From NCBI GenBank assembly GCA_030770545.1, contig CM061106.1, positions 9,218,001-9,282,000 of the forward strand: a DNA stretch of 64,000 nucleotides, written 5' to 3'. Shown here in pieces: positions 21,962 through 32,999 of this stretch. Position 1 is the first letter of the stretch; each line of letters begins with the position of its first letter. A program made the position numbers and the translations under genes. Under the pieces are notes generated by a model. It was not told the origin of the DNA. It worked only from the letters and a program-made list of their open reading frames with translations, and ran no database searches. This DNA comes from Macropodus opercularis. Its lineage: Eukaryota > Chordata > Actinopteri > Anabantiformes > Osphronemidae.

Positions 21962-22290
21962 GGGAAGTGGGAGGATAAATGTGTGGTCTCTGGCCAACTA
22001 TCCTCAGACTGAAGAAGCTTCCTGATAGACGCAGAAACGTTTCTACTCTAAATGAAGTCCAGCTGACTCAACTTTGACGCAGCTTCACCTGGATGACTGA
22101 AGATGTAGTTCTCACTGAAGACAGGGAGGACGAAGCTGATTTCCAGGAGCTGGTGCTCAGTGTCCACCTGAAGTCAAGCTGTGTCTTCAGGGATCTCTCA
22201 GCTCGTCTCTGACCGTCTGGAAGCTCCTCTGGTCCACGATCAGACGACAGCAGCACTGGCCTTAAAGACACGCTGTCAGTTAAAAGGTCT
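21962..22290 (-). repeat. Teleost LINE-like tail
   Basis: On the minus strand the stretch contains AGTCAGCTGGACTTCATTTA, AGAAACGTTTCTGCGTC and GAAGCTTCTTCAGTCTGAGG. These are phrases I recognise from an abundant fish retroposon tail. The small minus frame at 22068-22271 lies inside it and is not a gene. The exact family was not determined. Confidence 0.55.
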
Positions 22291-22360
22291 CATTCTGTTC
22301 TATTCTATTCTTCTGTCTCCTCTGCTTCACTCAGTCTAGACACATCTGAGTTCTCTGTAC

Positions 22361-22772
22361 CTGCTGTGGTCCCAGATCCAGGCCACGCCCTGCGACAGGT
22401 AGGTCCTGCAGGTGCTGATCATCTGGTTTGTGACCGTGAGCAGCAGCGAGGTCATCCTGTCTGAGGTGTTGTAGTACTGAGAGACGGTGTGGATCATCCT
22501 GATGCTGGTCATCAGGGCGGGAACGTGCTCCATCATGCTGGTCTGTCACAGAGGAGGGAAGGTCAGAGAGTCACCAACAGCCTCCGTCCACCTAAAACCA
22601 GCTCCAAGGACTCACGGTGGATTCTGACTGTTCTGTTAGATTAGAAGCAACATATTTGTCTGACTGTCACTGGTTTGAGTCCAGAGACAATTTAAAACTG
22701 TGTATTTTAGTGAGTGTATTTCTCCAGCGGTCTGACGAACTTGTCCAGTGTGTAGAGATACTTACAACAGTG
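22361..22772 (-). pseudogene. Axonemal dynein heavy chain fragment, two exons (DNAH5/8 type)
   Basis: Dynein heavy chains are the motor subunits of ciliary outer arms. Minus strand 22542-22361 is a clean exon (acceptor TCTGTGACAG, donor GTACAG) reading HVPALMTSIRMIHTVSQYYN, then TSDRMTSLLLTVTNQMISTC. Upstream at about 22772-22733 is KYLYTLDKFVRPLEKYT. Both match the N-terminal tail region of outer-arm heavy chains in the right order. The rest of this very large gene is not in the window, and the second piece runs into a stop, so this is a relict or an exported fragment. Intact exon borders show that it was copied as DNA and not from mRNA. Confidence 0.75.
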
Positions 22773-22799
22773 ACGTCTCTGTCCTAAAACGATCCAGCA

Positions 22800-24260
22800 G
22801 CCAGTTGGTGGAGACATGTAACATGTAAGTGGTGTGAAAGTAAATTCTCTTTCACCTTAACTTAAATTTGGAGTGGATTCAGAACCTGACCAATTCTCTC
22901 CAGTTTGCTGGACTCTGGACCTGCCAGAGCAGAGTCCATTTCACATCAGGACACTTCACTGTCTCCGGAATAACGTCCAGAACAGCTTTAGGGTTTCATT
23001 TCCAGATCAACAGACGCCACGATGGCGAGGGTCTACCTGCTGAAAGGTGATCATGTATCACTTCCACTGCTTCAAATCCACTGATGGTCCAACATTATCG
23101 GCCTTCTCCCTCATCTGCTTGCTTCAGCACATGCTTGATCTGATTGGTCTGCACTGACACCAGATGCTCCACCAGCTCGCTGTGATTAGCTGAGATCACA
23201 GCAAAAAGGAATTCACCAGCTATGGATTGTCAGAGTGGGATCATCCAGTGACAAGGCTGTAAGCGTAAGCCTGAGTCCATCTCAAGATGTAAACCAAACA
23301 CCGACAGGGTCCTCCAACATGCAACTAGACTTAAACTAAATGCTGCAGCAACTGATCCTGTGCAGGACCCCACGTCTGGACAGAGAACAAAGGCAGAGCT
23401 AACAAACAGCCACATCAGCTCTGAGAGAGTGTGGCAGGTGCAGAGGTTCACTCACTGCAGATAAACCAATTTAATGAAACTGCATTTGTTCCTTATCAGA
23501 AAACACAGACACAGTGAACTAACTATGAGATGACCTGCTGCATGTAAATTAAGTTTAAGCTGATCCCCACTTCCACCTGCACCACGGCAGGACAGAGGCC
23601 CATAAAGCAAAGCTACTAAATACAGGAAGTAGCCAGTTGGACCAAACTATCAGCTTTCACATCATGGGGACATTTTAACTTTGACTGGTTTAACTACTAC
23701 ATAAATATATTCATTCATTCTAATACTCTTCTGAGATTTCGTTAAATATATAAATTCTCTGAATAATACTGTTGTGGGTGTTTGTTTTGAGGTGCTTCCA
23801 CCCTGAGCAAGCACTAGGAGACAGTGGAGAGGAAAAACTCCCTTTGAAGGAAGAAACCTCGGGCAGAACCAGGCTCAGGGTGGGCGGTCGTCTGCCTCGA
23901 CCGGTGATGCTGAGGTTATCTCACACACTACATAAAAGAAACTTGTCTCTGTCAGTGCTCAGTGGTTGCGTCAGTACCTGGTTTGGTCGGATCCAACACT
24001 GACGCTGGTTCATAGGAGTTGTCCCGTCTTGGTCCTCGGTGCAGTAGCCAGACAGCTTGCAGGGAATTCACCTGAGCAACTGGTCCTCATGGTGTTGCAG
24101 GGAGTTACGTTATCACCGTTAGGTTTCCCTCCCTTTGCCACCAGAGACACTGTTGCACTCTACACATGTGTAGTGATGAAGTCCTTCGCTGGTGACTCCA
24201 CGCTGCAGTGGAGATTCACTCAACGTGTCTCCCACTGTGCTGGTCAACGCTGCCCCTAGA
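22800..24260. other. Stretch with a teleost repeat piece; no gene recognised
   Basis: At about 23820-23905 the phrases GGAGAGGAAAAACTCCC, GAAGAAACCTCGGGCAGAAC and CAGGCTCAGGGTGGGCGG mark a repeat found throughout teleost genomes. Small frames on both strands (for example 23979-24259 plus and 23230-23451 minus) have no recognisable content. Confidence 0.5.
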
Positions 24261-25160
24261 AGAACAAGAGTGTTACTGGTGATCATCTCAATCATGCTGA
24301 TTAAGCATAACAGGAATAGAAATATTTACAAATGTCTCCACACAGAAATAAAAAGTAAATCTCTCGATTAAGATCTATTAAATAAACCCAGCTTCATTAA
24401 CTCATTCATCAACTATCATATGTGAGAACAAAACAGAATCCAACCTTTCTGTTAGTCAGATAATACTTGTGCATTTAAATAAGCTCTCATCATCCACTCA
24501 GCTCCCATAACAGAATACATGACATGCACCAAAGCTGTCTGTGCTGTTAACCACAGTTTAGACATGGTTGGATTATTCTATTAGTTGTTACGTGTCCAAA
24601 GTTGTTTACAAAATTATCTGACACTTACTGGTTTATTCCACATAAGCGCGAGGCTCCATAGTTGTGCGTGTGTTACATGAATTTAAGATGCATAAGCTAT
24701 TAACAAACGTTAGCATTAGCGTTAGCGAACCGTTAGCATTAGCATTAGCAACCTCTAGCCATGTTGCAAATTACATTTAAACAGCACGAACTAAGAGCCA
24801 ATACATAGAAGTAAACGTGTATTTAGCATTGAGTCCTGGTCCAGTCGAAATGGAACCAGTTCAAAACAGCCCAGTCTCCAGTTTCTAGCTCCACTACAGG
24901 ACCTACCAGCCACCGTCACTGCTCTGAGTCTGAGGACAGCAGGTCACTGATGAGGCAGGACGGAAGCTGTGACCTGTGACCTTTGGGATCAACAAGGAGT
25001 CATGGGATCACATCTATTGTGTCATCAAAACACTTGGATACGTGTACAGGTAACAATTCTCTCTGGCGAGTAGTTCAAGTAGTAGTTCCTCACATTATCC
25101 AGCGAGTGGCGCTGTAGCTCTATGGCTGATAGAAGTGGTCGCTAGAAAACTAGCTAACTA
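24260..25160. other. Stretch with GTTAGC repeats
   Basis: At 24702-24762 several GTTAGCATTAGC-type repeats occur in a row. Otherwise no gene or RNA was recognised. This is the right end of the sequence specific to unit 1. Confidence 0.55.
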
Positions 25161-25777
25161 GCTAACGGCTAGCGGCTAATGTGGCTAGCGCTAGCTTGTG
25201 TATTAGCGTAGCTCAGAAAGGCACCAGCGTAGATCGCCCCCATCTTAGTCTGGACCGGTTACATTTTGGTCCCGTACAGAAAGTTACATCTGGGCTCCGG
25301 AACCGAGAAGGCGGTGAAATCTGGTATTTTATGTAACTGACGGCTGAACAGAGCAAAGGACCGAGTTAGCTTCTGCTATTTGTACAGCCCGGACTAGCGT
25401 TAGCAAACATGTTGTACTGTGCTATGCTAATGCTTTTAATATAATAATGTAATAATACATATATAATATTTTGCATCTTATCAGACTCGTAGTCTAAATA
25501 GCAATTCATTAGTAAAAAGTGTCTTTTCCAAATGCAGTTGATTAAGCTTTTATTGAAACTTTTGATATTGAAATGCAAAATGCATTCTCAGTTGAAACTA
25601 CCAAATTGTATGTTGAATTTCCATATGAATTATTCCATAAACTTTAGTCCTTGTCTGTTATTTTCAACATTTGCTGCCGTTCTGCCATTAAACAGTATAG
25701 GAGACGTTTTCCAGGTGTGAGTCCACAAGGACATAGATTCAAAGTTCCAGGGGCTAAAGCTGGAATATGTGTATTCA
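25160..25777. repeat. Second copy of the block-X end segment inside unit 1
   Basis: Matches 41895-42413 and 58047-58620, including a GCTAGC-rich palindromic stretch (GTGGCTAGCGCTAGCTTGTG) and the phrase CGGACTAGCGTTAGCAAACATG. Part of it (25399-25777) is also present at 6338-6660 in the same unit. The 18-kb insert of unit 1 is therefore flanked by direct repeats, offering a route for its loss. Confidence 0.75.
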
Positions 25778-25779
25778 CA

Positions 25780-26880
25780 AATGAAATGGACTCAATGTGA
25801 ATGTTTTCTTTTAATGTGTAACATATTTACTGATGATCACATCTAAGGCTTTTATTGTGGAGGCTACAGCTGTTTAGTGCAGATGTTCAGTAACTGTGTG
25901 TTTTAGATACACAGTTACTGTCAGATTTCTCTGGATCACTGCTTATAAACTATTACTGACACACTCAGCTGCTCCTCTATCGTCTGTCAGGCTTTGTGCT
26001 TTCATTCCATTTAACCACGTGCAGCCCTGCACTGAATATAAATATGTGGCTTCAAAGTGATGATGATTCGGGTCGAGCTGCTTAACCTGCACGTAGCGCG
26101 ACTCTGTCGGCTCCGTGTGTGATCGGGCTGTTTTGTGCTGAGGCTGTTCCAGGCCTGACGTCACCAGGACGTCTGACGACGTCTGACTCGTCCGCTGGGG
26201 AAACCAACGCGAGACTTTGTTAGTGAGAGCCTTTGATGAACGGGAGGCAGAGAGGAGCGGAGATACATTCGTAGGCAACGTGTTCAGATACAGGTTTGGC
26301 TGCAGTCAACGCTCATGAAAACACATTGTTGAGGTGATATGAATGAAGGTCTGTGCTGTGAGGGCTGTTCATGTGTAAAGACGTACAGATTAAATCATGG
26401 TTTTGAGCTGGAAGTGCTTCAGAATGTTTAGTGGGCGACTGAGAGGACTTTGGTCTCATGTCATACTGTGCGTATTTTATAATCCGTTCATTTCTTTTCT
26501 TCCGTTCCTGACGTGACCAGCAGGTCTGTACGCTGGAAACACTGAGCAGGTGAGGTTGTGACTGAAACCCTGTAGGAAAAGGAGGCAGAGGACTGGACAG
26601 TTATCTTTATTAGAATAATGGTAGTTTTATATAATAATCACATATAATTATAATATTGGTATTATTTCGGTTTGTGTAGTTACTCTTCATGTCACACTGT
26701 GTATTATAGCAGATGTGCTTTCTTCCCTCCATGTTTAATTGTAATAGCGCTTTAAACCACTTAAACAGCTTTAGAACATGTTGATGGGAAGTGCTAAACA
26801 TGTTATCTATAGATTTTTATTTCAGAGCACTGTCCTGTGTAGAACAGTCCTTCAAATTTGCAAGGTTTCAGCTCCTGTGT
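25780..26880. other. Start of block Y, no gene recognised
   Basis: Nearly identical to about 42690-43677 in unit 2, except for small deletions in unit 2 (near 43155). The minus-strand frames at 25943-26278 and 42861-43253 overlap in content but have different ends and no recognisable domain. Confidence 0.5.
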
Positions 26881-26883
26881 GAA

Positions 26884-26969
26884 AGTTGAATCATGACGAC
26901 TGGACGTCTTCCTTTGCTGTAGTCGTAGATCTGCTGCAAAGGAAGACGTCCAGTTACCGTGATTCAACT
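26884..26969. ncRNA. Long imperfect hairpin, pre-miRNA-like, copy 1
   Basis: The arms AGTTGAATCA and CTGGACGTCTTCCTTTG pair with CAAAGGAAGACGTCCAG and TGATTCAACT, separated by a symmetric 6-by-6 internal loop and a terminal loop of about 20 bases. The total is about 86 bases with about 27 paired positions per arm, a size typical of a microRNA precursor. A small foldback element is equally possible. The copy at 43678-43763 differs by one base next to the terminal loop. Confidence 0.4.
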
Positions 26970-26999
26970 CTCAGACAACCTCACCTGGAAGAAGTGCCA

Positions 27000-27624
27000 C
27001 CGACATTTCGGCTTTTATTTCCAGGTAGTTACATCTGAGGACTTATATTCATCTGACAGATGAACATGTAGAATATAGACTTGACAGAAAAGCCTTCACG
27101 TACCTTTGGTGACCCTTTGACCTCACCAGGTCTGGCCTATTGTGGGTACATCATGCGCACGCTGATAATTCAACAGGTTTCCAGAAATGTGTCATTATTT
27201 AGCTCATTTGGTTTTGGGTTGTTGTTTTGTATCTAACAAAACTTGTGAAGATAAGTTGGTCTCCTCAGCAGCTCCATGCTGGGAAACGTGTGCCTGATGT
27301 GTGGGACCCATTTTCTTCAAGTCTCTACCCCAACTGTGATGTAATGACTCAGGGAGTGAACAGAGCTGCTTTTAGAAATACTATGTTACTTAGCCTAGTT
27401 GGGCTCATGTTCTTATCAACACAGATCAAGTCCTTAAAATGATGTCATTCGTTTGCCTGCCTTTGCATATTTCTCATCTCACCACTGAGAATAAATTCAT
27501 GTTTAATTATTTGAACCTTACTCTGTGTCTGACTGAATCCGTCTTAGTTGGAACATCTCTGACAACGACAGAGCGATTCACAGGAATTTAATAAACATCA
27601 AGACAGAACAAAGTAACAATAAAA
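27000..27624. other. Block Y stretch, no gene recognised
   Basis: Ordinary sequence shared with 43794-44418. A 71-codon plus frame (27227-27442; 44021-44236) is conserved between units only to the degree expected from the recent duplication. Confidence 0.5.
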
Positions 27625-28265
27625 GAATTAAATGTGCTCTCTTAAATATCAGATGTCTGTTAATAAATGACTTGATCAATAACCATCACATAGATTTATT
27701 CAGTCTCACTGAAACCTGGCTGCAGCAGGATGAATACGTTCGTCTGAATGAGTCGACTCCAACCAGTCACATCAACCATCATGTTCCTAGAAGCTCAGGT
27801 AAAGGTGGAGGAGCAGCAGCATCTATAGCTCAGATCTATTAATGACTCCTAGACCTAAACAGCTCTAATTCATTAGAGCCTCACTCAGAGCCTGTAAAAC
27901 CCAGAAACCAGTTGTGTTCTGCTTCGTCTACCGTCCTCCTGGTCCATATTCAGAGTTCTGCACTGAATGTTCAGAGCTTTTATGTGACTTAGTCCTCAGC
28001 ACAGATAAAGTGATTGTAGTGGGCGACTTTAACATTCATGTAGATGTTGACAGTAACTGTCTCAACACTGCAGTTCTCCCCCAAAACCCTCTGTTATCTG
28101 ACCATTTCTCACTAACTGTTGAATTGACCATAACACACCTGACAACAGCTGGAAAGAAGTTCTACTACAGCAGATGTTTATCTGATGATGCTGTTGTCAG
28201 ATTTAAGGAGAAGCCAGTGAATCAGAGCAAGTTGGCTCCATGGTCCAACTCAGATCCGCAGCCTT
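27625..28265 (+). mobile_element. L2-like LINE endonuclease remnant, copy 1
   Basis: The plus strand encodes pieces of an apurinic-type endonuclease of a non-LTR retrotransposon: LFSLTETWLQQDE (catalytic Glu), VFCFVYRPPGPYSEF, VVGDFNIHVD (Asp/Asn) and LPQNPLLSDHFSL (terminal SDH). The segment between GDFN and SDH is deleted, and stops occur before 27914. The reverse transcriptase does not follow. The copy at 44419-45059 is nearly identical. Confidence 0.8.
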
Positions 28266-29440
28266 AAGCACAGGACCCGGAAACTAGAAAGACAATGGCG
28301 TCCAACCAATGAGGTGAATCCTGCCCAGCATGGAAAGACAGTTTAATACTACATAAAAAGCACTTTGTGCTGCTAGAAGCTCATATTATACATCATTAAT
28401 TGAGGAAAATCAAAACAACACCAGGTTTCTTTCAGCTCTGTAGCCAGGCTGACTAAGAGTCATAGCTGTGTTGAGCCTAGTGTCCCTTTAAAGCTCAGCA
28501 GCAATGACTTGACAATGACAAGAGGAACACGGGGGGGACTCTAAAGGTAGGTGTGAATGTCTTAGAGACAGACCAAGGACCCGTTCAGGATGCACCTCAC
28601 CCTTGGCCCAATGAGCGAAAGTGTCATTTCAACATATTTAAGTCCCACTAAGTCAAGGGAATGTAAAGGGATGCTGAAAAGATCTGTGCAGACAATCTGC
28701 CTGTAAAAATATATATTATATATTTTTTATATAATATATAAATACCCTGTGAAGCAGATTCCTTGAAGTAACAAAAGCAACAACACTAACAGTCACGAGA
28801 CAGGCACAGTAACCATAAACGCAATGACAACGATTCAGTGGGAGAGGATCTAGGGTTGCTATGACGACGATGATAAAATACATCTCTCCTTGTGTTTACA
28901 GGATGTGTGATGGAGCAGGAATCAGATTCCTGTGAAACCATATTTTTGGGTCTGAAGCTTCCTTGTATTTTAGTCTTGGCAAAAAAAGTTGAAACCATTT
29001 GTACTGAGTTCAGTAAAAGTCTTTGCTCTTATTTGTTTTGTCATTTTTTTGTTTGTCGCCAACATATCGTTACACCAGTCTTGTCATGTTAAGATGGAGT
29101 CGGGGCACAAACGGTTATTAGCGATGAATATTACAACCGTCGGCCACTGTAACCACCACGACCCTTAGATTTGTTTCTTCAGGCTCATCTGTAGAGTCCA
29201 AGCGTTAATACAAACACTGTGGAAGATCATCCCAGGGTTAGAGTCCGTGTGCTGTGAAGAGACGTTTCTGTTTCAACCAAGAGGCGTCTGACTTTAAGCT
29301 CTGCAGACGAGCAGAGTCCAACATAGAGCAGCTCTGCTTAAAGCTCTGCTTAGTGTTTCACCTGGAGCCTGAGCTGAAGCTGCACCACAAGAAAGAAGCC
29401 ACGGAAACAAGCCAGTCATGCTCTTAACTTTATTAACTAT
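28266..29440. other. Block Y stretch with an AT palindrome, no gene recognised
   Basis: At 28706-28745 is an AT-only stretch with inverted symmetry; the unit 2 counterpart (45498-45535) contains an almost perfect TAAAAATATATA palindrome. Elsewhere only short frames are seen, such as 28892-29092 and its copy at 45689-45889. Confidence 0.5.
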
Positions 29441-29449
29441 ATACAGGAG

Positions 29450-29585
29450 TCATTGTCGGGGGGGGAGGCGTCATTGTCCAGGAGGGGGGGGGCTTCATTG
29501 TCCAGGAGGGGGGAACTTCATTGTCCAGGAGGGGGGGCGTCATTGTCCAGGAGGGAGGCGTCATTGTCCAGGAGGGGGGGGTAAA
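29450..29585. repeat. CATTGTCCAGGAGGG minisatellite, 6 units
   Basis: Units of about 21-27 bp built on TCATTGTCCAGGAGGG with variable G runs. Unit 2 carries about 15 units at 46245-46565, so this site has expanded or contracted since duplication. The multiple G runs can form G-quadruplexes. Confidence 0.9.
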
Positions 29586-29639
29586 GAGGTAGGGAGCTTG
29601 ATGTGGGGGGTCTATTTATAACTATTTACAATGAGGGAG

Positions 29640-30420
29640 AAAGAAGGTGGGTTGCTCCACCTGGAGAGCTCAAAGTGAGGGAGGGGGAGGAGAAGAGGGT
29701 TGTTCCTTCTCCACCTCCCTCTCTCTCTCCCTCACATTGAAAGAGAGAGGGAGATGGAGAGCTCAAAGTGAGGGAGGGGGAGGAGAAGGGGGTTGTTCCT
29801 TCTCCACCTCCCTCTCTCTCTCCCTCACATTGAAAGAGAGAGGGAGGTGGAGAGCTCAAAGTGAGGGAGGGGGAGGAGAGGGGGTTGTTCCTTCTCCACC
29901 TCCCTCTCTCTCCCTCACAGTGTAAGAGAGAGGGAGGTGGAGAGCTCAAAGTGAGGGAGGGGGAGGAGAAGGGGGTTGTTCCTTTTCCACTTCCCTCTCT
30001 CTCTCAATGTGAGGGAGGGAGAGAGGGAGGTGGAGAGCTCAAAGTGAGGGAGGGGGAGGAGAAGGAGGTTGTTCCTTCTCCACCTCCCTCTCTCTCTCCC
30101 TCACATTGAAAGAGAGAGGGAGGTGGAGAGCTCATAGTGAGGGAGGGGGAGGAGAGGGGGTTGTTCCTTCTCCACCTCCCTCTCTCCCTCCCTCACATAG
30201 AGAGAGAGGGAGATGGAGAGCACAAAGTGAGGGAGGGGGAGGAGAAGGGGGTTGTTCCTTTTCCACTTCCCTCTCTCTCTCAATGTGAGGGAGGGAGAGA
30301 GGGAGGGGGAGAGCTCAAAGTGAGGGAGGGGGAGGAGAAGGAGGTTGTTCCTTCTCCACCTCCCTCTCTCCCTCCCTTACATAGAGAGAGAGGGAGGTGG
30401 AGAGCACAAAGTGAGGGAGA
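29640..30420. repeat. ~91-bp hairpin-forming tandem array, about 8 units
   Basis: Each unit contains TCTCCACCTCCCTCTCTCTC and, after a short spacer, its reverse complement GAGAGAGGGAGGTGGAGA. It also has a purine block AGTGAGGGAGGGGGAGGAG. Adjacent units can fold into repeated hairpins or cruciforms, and the purine runs could form triplex DNA. Short Ser/Pro/Leu or Glu/Gly frames on both strands come from composition. Unit 2 has about 7 more uniform units at 46620-47330. Confidence 0.9.
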
Positions 30421-30492
30421 CAGAGGAGGAGGAGAGCTCAATGAGAAAGATGAGGAGATGAGGAGAGGAGGAGGAGGAGGAGGAGGAGGAGC
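30421..30492. repeat. (GAG/GGA)n purine stretch
   Basis: Imperfect GAG and GGA trinucleotides ending in an uninterrupted GGA run. It continues the purine bias of the array before it. The unit 2 counterpart at about 47320-47380 is shorter and interrupted. Confidence 0.8.
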
Positions 30493-30499
30493 ACACGCC

Positions 30500-31170
30500 C
30501 CCACCTCTCCCCCACCTCGCCCCCCACCCCTGACCTCTGCAGAGCCGTTGGCCCCCTCAGGGAGGCGGAGGCCCACCTGGATGTTGCTTGTGTTGTTCGA
30601 GTTTTCCAATTGGTCACCGTGGCCCTGACCCCAGTCCCACTCGCTGGCCACCCCCAGATCACCGGGGGGATCACAGGCCTCTTCCCGCGGGTCTTTCCTG
30701 GAATCCCTGACCTGGAAGGGATCCAGGAGGCATCCAAACCTGATGCCGAGCCGTCAGCAAACCCCAACTCTACCCTAACCCCAACGCTCCCCTCCACGTG
30801 GAGGAGCCGCGGCCTGTTCTTTTGGTCATGAAACAAAGGTCATGACCTTAGAGAGAAGGAACGTAGCTCGACGGGTGAACTGAGAGCTTTGCCCTTGGGC
30901 TCAGCCCCTCCTTCACCGTCCGTCAGTCTCGCGCTCGTTCTCTCGCTGGTGAACGAGACCAAAAGATGCTTAACTCCTGCACTTGGAGCAGGAAGCGTCC
31001 TCTAACAACAACTAGCCGCCCGTCTCCGGTCGGGACGATGGCCTCAGATCTGGAGGAGCCCATTCTCACACCGCCGTTCCTCCTGAATCTGAGGTTGGAC
31101 TATTGGCCGAACTCTCCTCCGCCTCAACCCTGACACAGACTTTCCCAGAAACGAGGGACTCGGAGGTGAT
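30500..31170 (-). mobile_element. RTE-like LINE 3' part, decayed, copy 1
   Basis: Read on the minus strand, phrases such as GGCTGAGCCCAAGGGCAAAG, CGAGCTACGTTCCTTCTCTC, CTCCTCCACGTGGAGGGG and TTTGGATGCCTCCTGGATCC follow the order expected for the C-terminal and 3' part of a teleost RTE-type retrotransposon, with deletions. No open frame remains. The copy lies at about 47375-48010. Confidence 0.6.
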
Positions 31171-31622
31171 GCACTGAAAAAGATGCTACTGTTGTGCAAT
31201 ACACTTGATGTGCGTTTCTACATTAGAGTGAGTGAAATGTTCAGTTTTTACTGTGCTTAAAAGTTCCCAGTGCTGTTCCTGGATGAAATGACACTGAACA
31301 GAAACAGGAGGAACTAAGTCAGTTCATTACAACTGGTATTTCTGCACTGCAGCGACCTGAGGGGCAGCGTTTGCTAAGCACTGTGATCATAGACTGCCAG
31401 AAAAAGGCAAACACTGTGTTTTTAATTATGGAGATGCACACAGTGATTGGAGTAAAGACACTATACAATAGATTTGTCTTAATCATACTGGGAAATTAAA
31501 AATGACTTGCTCCCAACTAAGCTTTACGCTTTGGAGCAACCGTAAATCTTTTTGTCTAATGAAATCATGGGTTGTCATAAAGTGAAGTTACTGTTTATGA
31601 CTTGTGTGGATGAGAAGTCAAA
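31171..31622. other. Block Y stretch, no gene recognised
   Basis: Ordinary sequence shared with about 48030-48520. No feature identified. Confidence 0.5.
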
Positions 31623-31960
31623 CTATTGATCAGTATTTAACCAAAGAATGTAATTCAGTGACTCCACCCCTGAGCGTCTCCGTCCCGGCGTCTGTTTTCT
31701 GGAAGCCGACCAACAGTCCTCCTCCATGGCCTCTCCCGGAGGCGGTTCCCAACGACCGCCGGGTGGCGCTAAGCTGACGGCCCAGACCCCCTTTTCACTG
31801 TGGTGCCATACGAGCGTGGTTGCGCCCAGTGACGCAACCCAAAGGCCGAACCCTGACCTCCGTCTGAGGTTTTCAGGTGCCTCGTGGTGACATTTGATTT
31901 TTGAGTCAGGTGTGAACAGGTGTTCTGTAGCCCAGGCAGAATGTAAGGACTGCACTGCAG
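31623..31960 (-). mobile_element. LINE reading-frame fragment (RTE-like), copy 1
   Basis: Minus strand reads FGLWVASLGATTLVWHHSEK and PPGEAMEEDCWSASRK. The EAMEED..SASRK phrase is one I associate with teleost RTE-type reverse transcriptase frames. Too short to be functional. Copy at 48545-48840, where two bases less near 48582 alter the frame. Confidence 0.45.
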
Positions 31961-32580
31961 GTGGCCGGCCGCCGAAACAGCGAAGCTAATTCCTTTATCC
32001 AACTCAGTTCATTACCTCATTAACCAATGGAGCCCATTCACAACTACCAGGTCACGATTCTGCTTTGAATCATACTTCCAGATATTTACATCTGAGTCTG
32101 ATGCAGAACTTAGAAGAGAGCACGTTCTGTCAGAACCCACCTGTGTTTCATGTGAGTGAAAGTGCTGGAACATGTGACTGACAGGTTTGTTAGACCTTCA
32201 AACAATAAACATGTAAAGGGAGCAACTGCTAGAGGTTACGGTCAAACCTGGAAAAGCATCACAAGCAAACACAGCTAACATTTGGTGAAGCCACAGGCTG
32301 AATGCAGTTACTGTATTAGTATTTATGAGTATTTATATGTGAACGATACGTGTTAATATTCTATTCACTTCAGTCTAGTGGATGTATTACTACGATACTG
32401 TAGTTAAGACACGTGTGGGTTTGAACAAAGGTGCTGTCTTCTACGTTGTGTGTCAGATCCAGATGTAAATACCAGAAAATAAAAGGAAATTTAGAAATTG
32501 GCAGGTGATTAATTAAACACCTGAATTTAGTAAAATGTAGATATGAAATTAGTCTTTGACCGCTCTGTTTGGTAACTCAG
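31961..32580. other. Block Y stretch, no gene recognised
   Basis: AT-leaning sequence shared with about 48845-49475. No gene or RNA recognised. Confidence 0.5.
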
Positions 32581-32584
32581 CCTA

Positions 32585-32760
32585 CAAACACAACCTACTA
32601 AATAACAAGTCACTAAGATAAACAACCTACTAAAATAAACAAGCCACTAAAGTAAACAACTCACTCAAATAAAATTAAAAACTACTAAAATAAACAACTT
32701 ACTAAAATAACAACTTATTAAAATAAACAAGCCACTAAGAAAAACAAGCCACTGATATTA
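32585..32760. repeat. ACTAAAATAAACAA minisatellite, copy 1
   Basis: Degenerate units of about 17-18 bp built on CCTACTAAAATAAACAAG. The copy at 49485-49700 has more units. Strong A-richness on one strand. Confidence 0.85.
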
Positions 32761-32999
32761 ACATAATAAATGCTAATAATAAAACAACCTAACACTGATC
32801 AAACTTACAAGTACAAACATGGAAATGGACAAATCTCCACATTTCAGTACGAATGTACACGTCACCTTCAGTGACGCCCTAACGTGGCTTGAATAACAAC
32901 TTGAACTACCTAAGTTTTCACCTACAACTTCTACACTAACAACCAGACTCTTCTGGACCAAACAGACCTACCAAACAGAGAGGTCCACGACACCCCTGG

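Noticed and set aside
22068..22271. 67-residue minus frame
   Set aside because: Lies within a common teleost retroposon tail.
27227..27442. 71-residue plus frame in block Y
   Set aside because: Conserved only as far as the recent duplication; no splice or family support.
29626..30651. Ser/Pro or Glu/Gly frames across the hairpin array
   Set aside because: Composition-driven; the frames start and stop differently in the two arrays.
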